This document shows, piece after piece, positions 43,422 through 56,214 of a DNA stretch of 64,000 nucleotides; position 1 is the stretch's first letter; the number at the start of each line of letters is the position of its first letter. Made by a program: the position numbers and the translations under genes. Origin of the DNA: Gigaspora rosea (lineage: Eukaryota > Glomeromycota > Glomeromycetes > Diversisporales > Gigasporaceae); assembly GCA_003550325.1 (NCBI GenBank), contig QKWP01000511.1:196344-260343 (forward strand). Direction: 5' to 3'. The notes under the pieces are model-generated. The model worked only from the letters and a program-made list of their open reading frames with translations, was not told the DNA's origin and searched no databases.

Positions 43422-44648
43422 TAGAGATGGGCAAAATCGTATTTTTGCTACTATGTATGCGCATAACATACTGCATGCATACATATGCAGCATAGTTAAA
43501 ATTTATTATTGGTTAATAATATCAAAAACTGATTAGTTACAAAAAATTTTCAATAAAATTTATATTAGTTAACTTATATATAAAAAGTAGCTTGAATCCT
43601 TAATAATTTTCATAGAACATAATAAAATCAAATTAAACATTTCTATTTAGTTTTTTAAAACTTGTTTATACTTATTTAATATAAACTCTACTCTAAGACT
43701 AACCTTTAAACTTAATATAAACTCTACTTTAATATAACTATTAATCTTAACCTCTATCATATATTAAAGTTTTTATTTGAATTAATAATTAAAAAAAACA
43801 ATGTGCATGAGTATTATGTTTTTTTTTTTAAAATATAAATTTAAAGTTTGGCAAAGTTTTTTTAAGGGCTGTACAAATAAATAATATGCACAGAGTAAAA
43901 TCCATATTATTAATTAAATAAAATCTACCATAATTATTATACAAAAGTGAAATCTGCTTTATGTTATAAAACAAAAATCAAAAATATAGAATTTATTTTA
44001 ACCCAATAAAATATACTTACTAGCTTGCAACTAAAAAAGTGCTTCTGCTTAAATTGGTTAGTTCATACTTTAAAACCCAATTAAATACTATTTTAAAGCA
44101 CAAGAATATTAATTATATTTGCCTAAACATGTTAGCTTAAGATATTGAATTCAATAAAAACTTGCTTATAAGCTCGATTTCGAACTCTACTGAACTTTAT
44201 TTTATATAATTAAATTTAAATAATTGAAAAACTTGTATTCAGAAATTAACAGAACAAAATCATATAGTGATAATATTATTATTATTACCATATTTACTCG
44301 AAATAATGCACATAGGCATTATTTTGAAAATTGGATTTTCTTAAAATAGCATAGTTGGTTTCAAAATAACATGTCCCGAAATAATGCACACTCCATATAC
44401 TAATGTTTAAATAGCATTTAAAAGTAGATAGAAATTAGACCTTTATCCTAAAATAATGTCATGCGTGTACTCAAAATAATGCGCATTTCCTTGAAATAAC
44501 ATGCAGGTGTGCATTATTTCAAGTAAATACGGTATTTTTTATTTTTATTTTATTTTTTTTGTATAGGCATTTTGATATATAGATTGTTAAACCATGCACA
44601 TGCATAATGCATGCATGCCTGCATCTATGCGCATGGTGCCCACTTCTA
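43422..44648. mobile_element. hAT element (TAGAGATGGGCA), 8-bp TSD ATTATAGT
   Basis: Perfect TSD ATTATAGT at 43414-43421 and 44649-44656. Ends TAGAGATGGGCA and, reverse-complemented, TAGAAGTGGGCACC fit the hAT YARNG rule. ATGCATGC-rich subterminal zones lie at both ends (43450-43490, 44590-44630). The interior has no transposase, and a TA MITE is nested at 44288. Confidence 0.9.
44288..44532. mobile_element. Tc1/mariner-type MITE, second copy of the 5066 family
   Basis: TA at 44286-44287 and 44533-44534. Ends CCATATTTACTCGAAATAAT and CCGTATTTACTTGAAATAAT. NGCACANNTGCATTATTT-type inner repeats. Confidence 0.82.
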
Positions 44649-44671
44649 ATTATAGTGTAGTATAATTATGA

Positions 44672-44797
44672 AACATATGTGATTTCTGTAATCCAAAAAT
44701 CAGAATCAAATAATTTTACTATTATTTGATTCATTTTGATGATATGAATTGAATGATAGTAAAATTATTTGATTCTAATCCTGGATCACAAGATATT
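44672..44797. repeat. Palindrome, TCAGAATCAAATAATTTTAC arms
   Basis: Two arms of about 55 bp (AGAATCAAATAATTTTACTA and its complement) separated by GATGATATG. No TSD was identified. Confidence 0.7.
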
Positions 44798-44892
44798 GAT
44801 ACTTAAATAAATAAATAAAATTTTTAATTTTAATTTAATAAAACCTAATTGTAGTATATTAATAGTAGCTTTTTTTATTAAGTAAATTAATT

Positions 44893-45393
44893 CGTGATCC
44901 ACCTAAAAACCAGTAAAATAACATAGTAAATCATGGAAAATTTACTATTGTTTTTTGCCTTTTTCAGAATCTGGAGTTTCCCAAAGGACAACCCGATTTT
45001 TTACTAAGTAAACATCTCTTTTAAAATAAATAAAAATTGTAGAGGAGAAATTCCGGTCATAATGGCAGTTAAATCATTACAGGACAGTGGATCACGAGAT
45101 ATGGTCATTTTTGTCTTTGCAACTATATGGTGTAAACAAAAAAGTAAACATATAATCGCGAAGACAAAAATGTTCATATCTCACGATCCACTGGGCTAAT
45201 TTTAATGATTTAACTGCTATTATGACTGGAATTTTCTCCTCTACAATTTTTACTTAATGCAAAAGAGATGTTTACTTAGTAGAAAATCAGTTTGTCCTTT
45301 GAGAAACTCCAGATTCCAAAAAAAGCAAAAAATACATAGTAAACATATCTCCACTATTTACTATGTTTTTTCACTGGTTCTTAGGCGGATCAC
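44893..45393. mobile_element. MULE-like palindromic MITE, 9-bp TSD AAATTAATT
   Basis: TSD AAATTAATT at 44884-44892 and 45394-45402. Ends CGTGATCCACCTAAAAACCA and (reverse-complemented) GTGATCCGCCTAAGAACCAG. Arms of about 240 bp pair almost end to end, meeting at ATATAATCGCGAAGAC. It shares the TATCTCACGATCCACTGGG module with the foldback hAT MITE at 24244. Confidence 0.85.
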
Positions 45394-45402
45394 AAATTAA
45401 TT

Positions 45403-46199
45403 TTTATTATTAAAACAATTTTGTCTGCAAAACAAATTTTATTTATATTTAAATTTTTATAAAAATCAGATAATTTTTTATTAATAGTCATTTTAAAAAA
45501 CCTACTTTTACTATAATAGATTCTTTTGGTAAAAAAAAGTATTTTATAAAAATCTATTAATAAAATTACCTAATTTTTATAAAAATTTAGAGTTAAGTAG
45601 AATATATAATAATGAATAAATTGTTTTATTAATAAATGTTGATTTTTATTTAATAAAAAATTTATTGATAATGCAACAAATTATTTTTTTTAATTTTTTA
45701 AAAATTTAATATTTTATAACTTGTCATATAGTAATTAGAATAAATGATTCTGATACCATTCAACTTATTTCATTCAGATAAACAAAAAGCACCAAAATCT
45801 TTTGATTCTAATTGTGAAAACACAAGATATCATGTACATATTATAATTGGTATATATATAATAATTTGTCAATTTTTTAGCTTTTATATTTAATTTGCAA
45901 TAATTATAATCAAACGATTTTGATTTTATTTAATTGATCTCAATATGATAAACCAAATAATAACAAATATTTAATTCTAATTATTAGATTATCTGATAGC
46001 AGAAGTAAATGTTATCTGTGTCATAATAATGATTATTATTAGTTACAAATTATTGCAAATAATTCCATGAGATAGAACTTATCATTTTTACTTAGCAATA
46101 ACTTTTACAAATTCAGTAATATAATTAGTGTGATGATAGCTACAAACTCAAAAATATATTGTTTATCTAGAAAAAATCAATCTAACAAGCAATGAATAG
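45403..46199. other. AT-rich sequence, nothing recognised
   Basis: Probably decayed middle of the hAT pseudogene or further insertions. GATTCTAAT and ACACAAGATATC motifs near 45830 echo 44770-44800. Confidence 0.35.
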
Positions 46200-46990
46200 A
46201 ATGTTATATTATTATTAACTGCAGTATTAAGGTCTTTTGTCTAAGTAAATAAATTATTGGGAGGTAGCAAATATGCTATAATTAGTTTTATATATACTGC
46301 AATTGCTATAATTGAGCAAGGACTTTTTTATTTAATAAAATTTCAGATAGGGATTTTGGTTCTGCAGATAATAGTTTTAAAAGGTGATATTATTTATAAA
46401 GATAAAGATAAAAATGGAGTACAACAGACTATGTATCAAATTAAAAGTGCTTATTAAATTAAAAAATTTATAAAACTATACAAATCTTGATAAAAAATAA
46501 AGTTAGCATTATATAATACTATAATCTATTATTGGAACATACCTAGTAATAAAGCCATATTGGTAACACTTTTGTATTCTTAGTGTAAGCCTCTTTCTTT
46601 TATATTAGAATCTCTAAAAAATAAAACCCATGAATTGCTTAAAATTAAATAAAAAGAATTACAAATTATATATAAAATATAAAAATGATAATTTTCAAAG
46701 ACAATTTAATTTTTTATTAGCTTCTATGTTCCAAAATAAATGTTATAGTTAGAAGTCTTAAATTATCTCAGAGCTCAAGAAATTTCATAGAACTAATATT
46801 CACGAATATAGTAGCATATTAATCAAAAACAGATTCTTGTATTAAGTAGATTAGCTTAAAAATATTTGGCTATTCTAGCAACTTCAACTACAAGAAAAGA
46901 CTTTTTAGTTATACTAGCAAAATATAATAATATAAAAAAATATCTACTACCTTTGAGCACCTAGTATTTTTAAAAATAATTAGCAAATTA
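46200..46990 (+). pseudogene. hAT transposase pseudogene, C-terminal part
   Basis: Reads LLGGSKYAIISFIYTAIAII, GVQQTMYQIKSAY, IPSNKAILVTLL, THELLKIK, QFLLASMFQNK, then ILVLSRLA followed by KYLAILATSTTRKDFLVILA. The order (GGSKYATIS block, CKSLPF-like block, final block with KYLAIPATS) is that of hAT C-terminal dimerisation regions as I remember them. Stops and frame changes throughout. Most likely the missing 3' half of 42186-43330, separated by the insertions between them. Confidence 0.75.
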
Positions 46991-47510
46991 CTAATAGTGT
47001 ATTTCTGAATATATATAAAACATATAATATAAAAAATTAATATACTTGATTATTAATATCCATAGTCTCTTTAGCTTGTAAATATTCAATTACAGTAGTT
47101 TCATAGCATATGTATTGCGATTAGCACAACTATAGTTCAGTATTAGTTGTATAGTAATTGGTAATAGTTAATTTAGTTCATTAAAACTTTGTATTGCATT
47201 AATACAAAATGGATTGTATGGTATTTTTATATATAAAAAGGTGTGGATAGCCAGTTAATTATCTACAAAATATGGGTGAAAAACTTGATAGTACTTACAG
47301 ATCTTGTATATCAAAAGTTACAACAATTAATAATGTACAATTAATAGCAGCTTTTTTACAAAATCAAAAACCACAATGTATAATTGCAATAGCATCTACA
47401 ATAACAAAAGCTAATATAGTTAAAAATAATACTAGCTCAACAACTTTAAAATTTACAAAACCAAAAATCTGTAATTAGAAACAAATTGCTTATTTTTTCA
47501 ATTTTATATT
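46991..47510. other. AT-rich flank with a 68-codon ORF of unknown status
   Basis: ATG at 47272 opens a 68-codon frame (MGEKLDSTYRSCISKVTTIN) to TAG at 47476-47478. It is Thr/Ile/Asn-rich with no motif. It lies after the hAT remnant and could be chance. Confidence 0.3.
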
Positions 47511-48015
47511 TTTACAAGTTTTAATTATATTGCTAATAAACAATAATTTAATTTTTTGTACTTCTTTTGTTGATCAAATTTTTGCATGAAATTGTCCAAT
47601 TAGATTGTCAGATTTGTCAATAGGTCAATCTTACTAGATATATTATAGTCTGTATATGATACTATATACTCTTTAACTTATACCCAAAAGCTTTTTGTTA
47701 AAAATTTTATATAAAGTAGTTTATAAAAATACTCAAAGTTATATTAAATATAGTTTTATTGTATAGGTAGAACAATAATAAGGTTCTAATTATACTGCTG
47801 ATCAACAATAATTTAATTTTTTGTACTCCTTTTGTTGATCAGATTCCTGCATAAAATTGTCAATTTTACTAGACATATTATAGGCTATATATTATACTGT
47901 ATACACTTTCACTTATACCCAAAGCTTTTTTTAAAAAAATTTCTTGTAAAATAGTTCATAAAAATACTCAAAGTTATATTAAATATAGGTTTACTATATA
48001 GGTAGAGACAATAAT
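47511..48015. repeat. Tandem duplication, unit about 250 bp
   Basis: Two copies (from about 47515 and 47783) share CAATAATTTAATTTTTTGTA, TCTTTTGTTGATCA, CTTATACCCAAA and AAAATACTCAAAGTTATATT. They are followed by AAT-rich sequence resembling the 0.3-4 kb array (GTTATTATCNTTTCT, TATTCATATAAAGTT). Confidence 0.75.
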
Positions 48016-48459
48016 AATAGTAATAACAAATAGTAATAATAATAGTACTAATGATAATATCTATAAGGTTATTATCATTTCTGAAAAAACAAGTTGTTGA
48101 GTATTCATATAAAGTTGAAGAGTAGGCTCTTTATAAGAAGAATAGTAAATTAATAATAATAAAATAATAGTAAAAATTTTATTAAATTAAAATATATATA
48201 TATATATATATTTTATATATTTAAGTTTCATTCAAATTGACATGTATGGTGTATGCATAGTCAACAGATCGAAAAGATGGGGTAGGCACTTTAGGGGCCC
48301 AGGTCATCATAAGGTAAATGCTACAGTGAGTGAAAGCATGTGAAAATTAGCACTGTGATACAAGATGCAAATGAAAATCCAAATGTAAATAAGTATGATG
48401 TAAAAATCACTTTCCACAAACAGTGCTAGCATCAACTTCTGATCAAGATTAGAACAGGT
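48016..48459. other. Unique, less AT-rich sequence, no gene modelled
   Basis: From 48240 the composition is balanced and includes protein-like frames (ISTVIQDANENPNVNKYDV near 48350-48405, plus strand), but no family is known to me. The same unique block continues after the MITE at 48645-48840. Confidence 0.3.
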
Positions 48460-48636
48460 AGGATCCCAAAATATACATAGATAGGTCAGGTATGAGTTGG
48501 CTTATTTTTGAGGTTTTTTATACAGATCTTTTCTATTTATAGTAATTTTTGATTATTTTTGAAGTTTTTTCTGCAGATCTTTTTTTTTAGTAACTCTATA
48601 ATTAACCTGACCTATTTATATATATTTTGGGGTTCT
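48460..48636. mobile_element. hAT-type MITE, AGGATCCCAAAATATAC, 8-bp TSD GAACAGGT
   Basis: Perfect TSD GAACAGGT at 48452-48459 and 48637-48644. 177 bp; best-preserved member of the family with 10887, 11700 and 36300. Confidence 0.93.
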
Positions 48637-48644
48637 GAACAGGT

Positions 48645-50221
48645 AAACCACAAAGTAAGAAGGAGTAGACAACAGCTCCGTACCAAGAACTGCCATTCTA
48701 CTGCATGAGGCAAGCCATTTCGCAACCTGGTCCTTTCCCTCTCCAAGCAGTTTATAAATTTTCATAATATTTCTAAGTTCAATTATTTGCAATTTCACAC
48801 TGATGGCCATCCTGTATTATTGCATTATGCAGGTGAAAAACCACTGGCCAATGCTATGTATTTTATATGCAACTGCTTACAGTGATTACTGGTGCAATTT
48901 TGGTTACTAATTCTGGGAGTTATCTATTTTAGTTTGAATCATAACTGCTTTTGCAAGTTAATAAATGCTTATCTCCAGTATATTAGACCAGTTCATTCAA
49001 ATTGTATCATGCATGCAATGCTTTTCGATATAAATATAACTTTTGTCAAATTGGTTGAGTATTCTTAACAGAAACATTAGGATTGCTTATTCATTAATTC
49101 ATGATGAGAAGTCTGCTCATCTTGAAAATTATAAGGTATTGTTGAAATCTAGAATTAGTTGTTTAAAAAATTATTGTAATAGTATGAGGTACAGAGTTGG
49201 TAAAGAATAGATATTATTTGTATTTCTTTTTTTTTTATAATAAAGTTTTAATCCATTAATTGTTCAAATTGTTAATTGTATTAGAACACTAACAACCTAG
49301 TTTAAATTTTTGTTATTTGACCCAATTGATTGTACTAAATATTCAAGTTTTAAAGTATTGTTATAAGAATAAGTATAGTAATATAAAAATATATTCTTTG
49401 TTCAAATACTTTAAATTTTTTCAAAAATTCTTCATATTATGTATAGTACTTATTAGACTTGCTAGTACTAGGCTATATACATTCTTACAGATACTTCAAA
49501 ATCAATAAATTATTTTTTTAATTCTATAGCATGCTTTTAACAATAATTTACGTGCTATTGTATTGCTATCCAAATATTTTTTTTCAAATTTTGTTGTTGA
49601 TTTCCTATAGGATAAAACATCTAATCTTTAGTTATTTTTGCTTAAACTAAAATTTTTAATTTATTATATTTTATTTATTTGTTATATTTTTTTACTACTT
49701 TGCTTTTATGAGATTTTTATTCAAAGCCCTTATTTATTATCTAATTCTTTTCTAGTTCTCTTTATAGCGTCCTTCTACTTTCAAACCAGTTAGCCCAGTA
49801 GGGTTGGTCTGCTTAGCTTTAAGTACCTAAAATTTCTCTCCTTTTAGTATATACTTTCCAAGCACTTTTTTTAGTACAATTCCAGCAGCTAGACTAATGA
49901 ACCCCTTTTTTACAAGTCTTGTCTGATTTTGTTTGTTTAATTTTTTTAATTTTTATTTTGTAGTATTGATATTGTTAAAAGCTCTATATGTTATTTTACT
50001 AATTTAGAACTTGCCAAGTAAGTTCCTGTTATTTTAATTCCTGGACTATATATACTATTAAACTTATTATAGATTTACTCTACAAAAGCTATAATATTTC
50101 TTTATATAGCAATATATAAATGCTAAATAGCTTCTAAATATACATGTCTGGTTACAGATTTGTTAATCCAACTTAGTTGCCTAAATCTAGTTAAGTAATA
50201 CAAGTATGAATTTGAAATTTA
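48645..50221. other. No gene recognised
   Basis: 48645-48840 is less AT-rich, with an open minus frame (ELRNIMKIYKLLGEGKDQVA) of unclear status. 49740-49920 is also balanced, but no RNA or gene could be named. Confidence 0.3.
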
Positions 50222-50291
50222 GTCACTAGTGGGAATCAAACTCTTGATCAGCCACTTGAAAAGTAGCTATCAGTTCTTTTCACTAGGTTGA
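50222..50291 (-). repeat. tRNA-like SINE head (pol III A and B boxes)
   Basis: The minus strand starts GTCAACCTAGTGAAAAGAAC (A-box-like TAGTGAAAAGAAC), with AGTTTGATTCCC as B box and an end TAGTGAC complementary to the start. The B box differs from GGTTCGATTCC mainly by CpG loss. The anticodon region does not form a normal loop, so this is a tRNA-derived SINE or pseudogene. Its body would extend toward lower coordinates. Confidence 0.5.
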
Positions 50292-53010
50292 CATACTTTA
50301 TTTTTTTTGATTTTTTTTATCTATCATAATATAAACATGTTTATTCAAATTAAAACTTAGCCAATAACTCTCTACAAATTATAATTTAAATTTTTGATAA
50401 TACTATTATTGGTAGCTTGACAAATAATGATTTGCTACATATGCTGCTCTGCTGCTCTGCAGCATGTAATTATTTCCAAATTACTATTACTCATCAATTT
50501 TGTCCAATAATATATTTACATTTGCAATTAATTTATCAAATTTTTATATAATATAAATTAAATTGTATCTTTACAGTGATAAAATTTTTTAATAAATAAA
50601 ATATTTACAAACTTATGTATATTGCAAAGTTTTTCAGGTGTCTCCAAATTTTTTGGGGGTAACAAATTATTGATTTTGATTGGTTCAAAACATAAGAACT
50701 TTATATGATTTTATAAACAATTTATAATACCTAATTTCTAAACACATGTATCTCAATGAATATCCAATCAAATTTAATGAATTTATTACTATTAGAGTCA
50801 AAAAAACCTATTCTACAACTTCTATATAATTTTTAAAACAGTTTACTCAATAAATTATTATTTATTTTTAATTAAAACAATTTACTGTGAATTTCACATA
50901 TAATGTGAAAATCGTCCCCCTTAATTTACATAACGATTACATGCCTAGAAATTTAACTAATAAAGTATCAATTTATATTCGCATGTCACACACCTTTCAG
51001 AGCATCTCTCATTGTTGAATATTTAATTAATCTTTTCTTCTTCAGAATTAACTAACATTCTATGTCTGAGTTCTGTGATTAGAAATAATTGGTTCAATGA
51101 CTTCAATAATGGCTCGGTAATTACTGATAAAATCAAGATTTCCACAGCTAGATGGTAATGTAAGGATTTAAATTGTATAACAATAATGGGTTAAATTATT
51201 TGCCAAGGAATTACAAATAATATGAGCATTTTAGATGGAATACGCATTATTTAACCAATTATATTAGTAGTATCGATGATAATTTTTTTGTTGTGCATGA
51301 AATGATACATCAATAACAAAATATATTAGACACGAATAATAAACGTATAATCTATTTTAATTTTAAGATTATATAAAGGCAAATTATATTTTATTAAAAT
51401 GGCATGCCAGGTATACTTTATTTGAAGTGTTTTTTTGCAATGCCAGCAACCCTAATTTTGATATAATGACCAGGGTATAATATTGTTTATATGCTGGCAC
51501 TGGATTTTAAGTCAGTACAATAATTATAATATATTCGTTATGGTTACATAATGTTATATGCAGTTTGGTGATGTTCGTCAATTCGGAATAAGCATATCCA
51601 TTAGAAAATACCCATTATCTAACTATAAAACAAACGTTAAAAAAAATTGAAATATGTGATTTAATACTCATCTAAGTTAATGAGAATAAATAAATTAGTT
51701 CGTAAATATTCATGACTCGAATAGCTTGATTAATATAAATATGCAAATTAATAAATGGGCTGAATTGATTAATTCAATACATGGATTAATGATTATGCTT
51801 TTTATACTTATTAAAATTAACGCGTAAAAATAAGTCTAAATAATAAATATTTCTTGAATACTTTATTTTAATGCCCGCTTAATAAATGTTGTTAAAACAA
51901 AAGTGTTTGAATGAATGTCTTTGGGAAGTGAGGATTTTAAGGTATCGGGGAAGTGAATGCAGTTGAACAACTATAAGGGATACAGGGAAACTAACGTGAG
52001 AATAAGATTGTGGTTGAAATGGATCGTGTTGGGAAATGAATACCGGGAAAATGAATTCGTTGATATAAACCCACAGTATTTCTAGCCTCGAAATTTTTTT
52101 AATACTTAGACTTAACAAAAGCGATTAGTTTTACAGCACAATTATTTTGTGCATTTCATTTGTTGATATTAGGATAAGACTACTTTACGAATTCACGAAT
52201 TTCAGATGCACATTTTCTTTTTTTTAAGTAATTCTTGATGCTGTTATTTAGAACAGTGGCTTATCAAATTTTCTCTTTTTTTTTTTGATAGTACAAACCA
52301 AAATTTATATTACACAACTATAAAGAAAAATTTTTTAAAAGGCACCTTTTTTCGCTTTATGCAGTATATATAGTATTATAATTAAAGCTTTTTATTGACA
52401 TAGTTTTTAGCATATTTTCGTTCATCTTATTTTTCATAAACTATAATTTTCCTTAATTTTAACTCTAATTCTGGGATATTGTAATTTTTCTCTAAAATAA
52501 TATTGTGAAATTATTGTTTACGAAGTTAGCAGCATCGTTTTCTAACACTCCCTTAATACAACACAACACTCCCATTAATGTAGGCTCCTAAGTATCTTAA
52601 ATAAAATATTTCTCTAAATGCAATTCCTTAAATATATTCCTTAAATGCAGCATCTTCATTAATTTCATAAATGCAATTCCACAATATACCTTCTTTAAAC
52701 ACAAGTCCTAAATACCCTAAATGCAACTCCTTAAATTCAGCATATTTCAATTGCAACTCCTTATATATACAGCAATCGCAACTAAGTGTTGGAATTAAAA
52801 AATTCTGCGTTGCAATATGTAATCACTTGATCATAAAAATTCAAAAGTCCTAATAAAAGGTTTTCATTGTTTGGTGTTATATTGGTACATGCATAAATAC
52901 AAATTTTATTCTCAATAAAATTTTTATGCCGAATATGGCAAATTATTTAATTGCAATTTTGAACTACATCCATTGAAACTGCATATTATATTGGGGTGTC
53001 ACACGGATTA
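50292..53010. other. No gene recognised; CpG-richer from 50.9 kb
   Basis: A degenerate AAATGCAACTCCTTAAAT tandem repeat lies at 52555-52760. ATGCCAGCAACCC and TATGCTGGCA (51430-51500) are a weak inverted pair. No coding frame is convincing. Confidence 0.35.
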
Positions 53011-53760
53011 ATCAATCAAAACTATGTCAGCAACATTGATCAATTTACTATGATCAGATTTTTATCAAAGAAAAGATAATTAATCGAATGTAAATTTACT
53101 ATTATTTATTATAAAGCAAAGTGCAAGATTCTAAAAGTATCACACAAATATTGCACTTATTTTTCCAATTTTTTTTAATTGAAAACAGTTCGTCAGAACT
53201 GTTTCAAAATGGCTATGTTTGAATTTTCACTAAAGTTCTAATTATATTTCTATTATATTTTTAAGATAATTTTTTCGTCCTAATTAATGAAATTCAAGTA
53301 TTCTATAAGATGAATGCTTAGAACCCACATATTAATAAAAAAAAAATTGAAAACATAGCCTTATTCTTTGGCTAACTAGAGAAAATTTTCAGGCGATTTA
53401 ACGTCTAGATAATAAGTTGATCCATTTTAAAATATTTAAAAGATCGATTTTTGTATGAATTTAATAATATCCGATAGATTTGGGGGTAATTAGTAATATC
53501 TGCGTAATAGAACAATAATTTAATGTAAAGTCTATTATAAGAGGTTCAATCTGTAAGATCAAACTTTAACTTCTGATATTTCTTGAATAAAACGATTGTG
53601 CTTAATAAACAACATCGTAGCGTCTTAACGATGGTGATGGTGATTGTAATCGCGCGAAGATTTGGCCACAATAGTCTTAGTGTAACATAAAAAATCTGCG
53701 ATATTAAAAATTACATAGTTAGCTGACATAGTTTTGATCAATTAGTCTTTGTTGATGTCG
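53011..53760. repeat. Widely spaced inverted repeat (CAAAACTATGTCAGC)
   Basis: ATCAATCAAAACTATGTCAG (53013-53035) and its near complement CTGACATAGTTTTGATCAAT (53723-53742) are about 690 bp apart. They may be ends of a nonautonomous element, but no TSD is visible. Confidence 0.45.
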
Positions 53761-55200
53761 CTTATCGTGTTTTTTGAAAAAACCTTTTTTAGCAGGAGTA
53801 ATGATTTTCATTTTTCCAATTCAGGCAGGGGTTATGGTGATTCTGACGGCACGGGATCACAACACGTGCATGTCTAATATTGAACGATGGTGTGGGAAAT
53901 ATATTCGTGTCAAAAATGACATTTTATGTTTAATTGACTAATAGTACGGGATTCTTTTTTTAAATTATGCCTGTTTAGTATTGTTAATTAATGCGTGCGT
54001 GATCTGATTTTGAATGAAATCTTATTAAATTGATAAATACATGATAATATTAACATACTTTTATTCATTACATTAAGTTCTTGTACTCCTAATATGGGTG
54101 TTACGTAATCGATGTTTGATGGTTTTCAATTGCTATCTGATAAAATTTTTTGGCACTATGCCGTTTTTGATTTGCTATGTCCAATTACCGTAATCAGACC
54201 GTGAGAAAATTTTAAGTTATGACGATTTATTTAAATCTTTTATCATTAAGACATATGATCATTTGCTTGTTAAATGCTAAAATGTTGTAATATATTCTCA
54301 TAAAATCCGTAATTGGATGAATTAATAATCAGTTGTCATTCATTTATATAATTTTTTTTTTTAGTTACGCACACTTTGAATTTTGATTTAAAAAATCAAC
54401 TTCCGACATTATGCGCACTTTGTATCTTTTAAACTAGATTGAGATATGGACCTTGAGGTTCTTTTAGGGTCTTGCCGTGGTGTGATCAAACGAGAATAAG
54501 TATTTTTGGGATTTCTTGTGAATAGTTTTCTGTTGGTGGTTCAAACTCGCTCTGGCTAGGTCACGCAATGTTGATTTTTTGTTTTGCATTACATGAATTT
54601 CAAAATTCTGGACTAACAGACAGATTTTGTTTTAATTTACTGCAAACAGAATAATGTTCACATTCAAGGTTATACAAGGATAATTTTTCATTTAGCACAA
54701 CAAGGAATCAAAAAATTGGGCTGGCAGTCATAGTTTTCCTGTCAGTCCTATTGGACAATTACAGGAAATTAAGGTCTCCATTGGGTGACACTGGATGAAA
54801 ATAGCATAAAAAAACAGATGTCAAAAATCGAACAATTGGCACAATTGGGATCTAAAAAAAAAAAAAATAATAATAATATTGAAAAAATTGAAAAAATGGG
54901 ACAGTGTGTAATGCAAAACGAAAAAATCAACTTTGTATGGCCTTATATAATTCTTTATTCTAGTAGCAATGGTTAAAAAAGGCTCTAATACAAGCGTTAA
55001 GATTATTAATGATCATCACGTGAACAATGGTGAAATTAGATGATGCGGGCGATTAATCTAACAATGAACAATGGAATAGATTAATTGATCGATAAATCAG
55101 GTAATTAAGGTTTAATCGATTTATGATTTTATATAAAAGGGGAATAATTTGATTTTTTTCTTTAACTGGGTTATACTAAACAGAATTCAAAGCAAGGGTT
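53761..55200. other. CpG-bearing region without recognised gene
   Basis: Protein-like but unplaced frames include AGVMVILTARDHNTCMSNIE (53825-53885). A 63-codon frame at 54785-54976 (GTG start) is Lys/Asn-rich and probably chance. No terminal repeats. Confidence 0.3.
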
Positions 55201-55900
55201 AAAAGTCACAACTAATGACACAATTTAGAGTAACAAATATTCTACAGATAAAAGGTAAGTTAAATAACTGATTTATTACAACAATTTTGGGTTAAAGGGA
55301 AACTTTCTTTGAGTTAATACTTCTATTCTTATTTCATTACAAATTAATTAAACCTTAACTGCATACTGTAATGCAGAATGCAGATTAACAACCTTAATAA
55401 TATCAGTGTTTCGGACAAAACTCAAATTTGTAGATCAAATGAAGTAGTTTGTAGTGTTTTGGACTTATAGAGCAAAACTAAAATTCCATGGTACAAAATT
55501 TTCAGATTTATAAGTTAATTTCACCTGAAACACTAAAACAAATATAAATCACATTAATTTGATGCAAACTAAATCACCCACGAACTCTGGTCACTACAAT
55601 AGTAAGTTCTATTTCTGCTTTTTACAATAACTCAATATAAATTAGAATAATTTTGATTTCAAATTTAGCATAGAAGTTCTGATAATTCAAATACAAATTG
55701 ATTCAACCTTAACTAATTGAGAGTTATTGAAAGTAAGTTCCATAACAGAATTTTTATATTAACTCACAATAATAATCACAATAATTTGAATATGAAATAA
55801 CTTAACCTTACACTGGAGTCGCAAGTAAGTTCTGTAATACCTACAATTGTGATAATTTAACAAAAAGCAAACTAATTCAATCTTAACAAACTTAGATATC
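55201..55900. repeat. Degenerate tand. repeat with AGTAAGTTCYATAAC units
   Basis: Units of about 100 bp, each with a GTAAGTTC motif, AACTCAATATAAAT-type sequence, AATTTGAATANNAAATTAACT and AACCTTAACT, repeat about five times. The GTAAGT motifs look like splice donors but belong to the repeat. Confidence 0.55.
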
Positions 55901-55938
55901 AAAAAAATTTATAATAATAATGTCTTGGGTCATTGGGC

Positions 55939-56065
55939 ATTAGTGGATTGATTCTTGACAGTAATAACGGAAATACATGACTAATACTGATTGGTTACAT
56001 AAGCAGCTAACCAGTATCAGTTAAGGTATTTCTGTTATTATTGTCAAGGAACAATCCACTAATAC
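55939..56065. mobile_element. Palindromic MITE with TTAGTGGATTG ends
   Basis: Arms TTAGTGGATTGATTCTTGAC and TTAGTGGATTGTTCCTTGAC, then AGTAATAACGGAAATAC against AATAATAACAGAAATAC. The 8-bp flanks do not match. TAGTG fits the hAT rule. Confidence 0.7.
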
Positions 56066-56214
56066 GAGTGACAAAGATATTAAATAGCATTATTGTAATA
56101 CTTGTGAAAATAATAAAATTGGATATTTACTTATAAAATTTTTGTGGTAAAGAGAGCTATTTGTTCTAGTATTCTGAAGTTCATTTTGTTCATGTTAAAT
56201 AATAGTGCATCTCT

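Noticed and set aside
49740..49920. Possible GATA-type zinc finger (CWNC) on the minus strand
   Set aside because: Only the first Cys pair is present, with stops and no second CNAC-like pair.
55201..55900. Series of short exons with GTAAGT donors
   Set aside because: The donors are part of a degenerate 100-bp tandem unit and no protein-like segments join.
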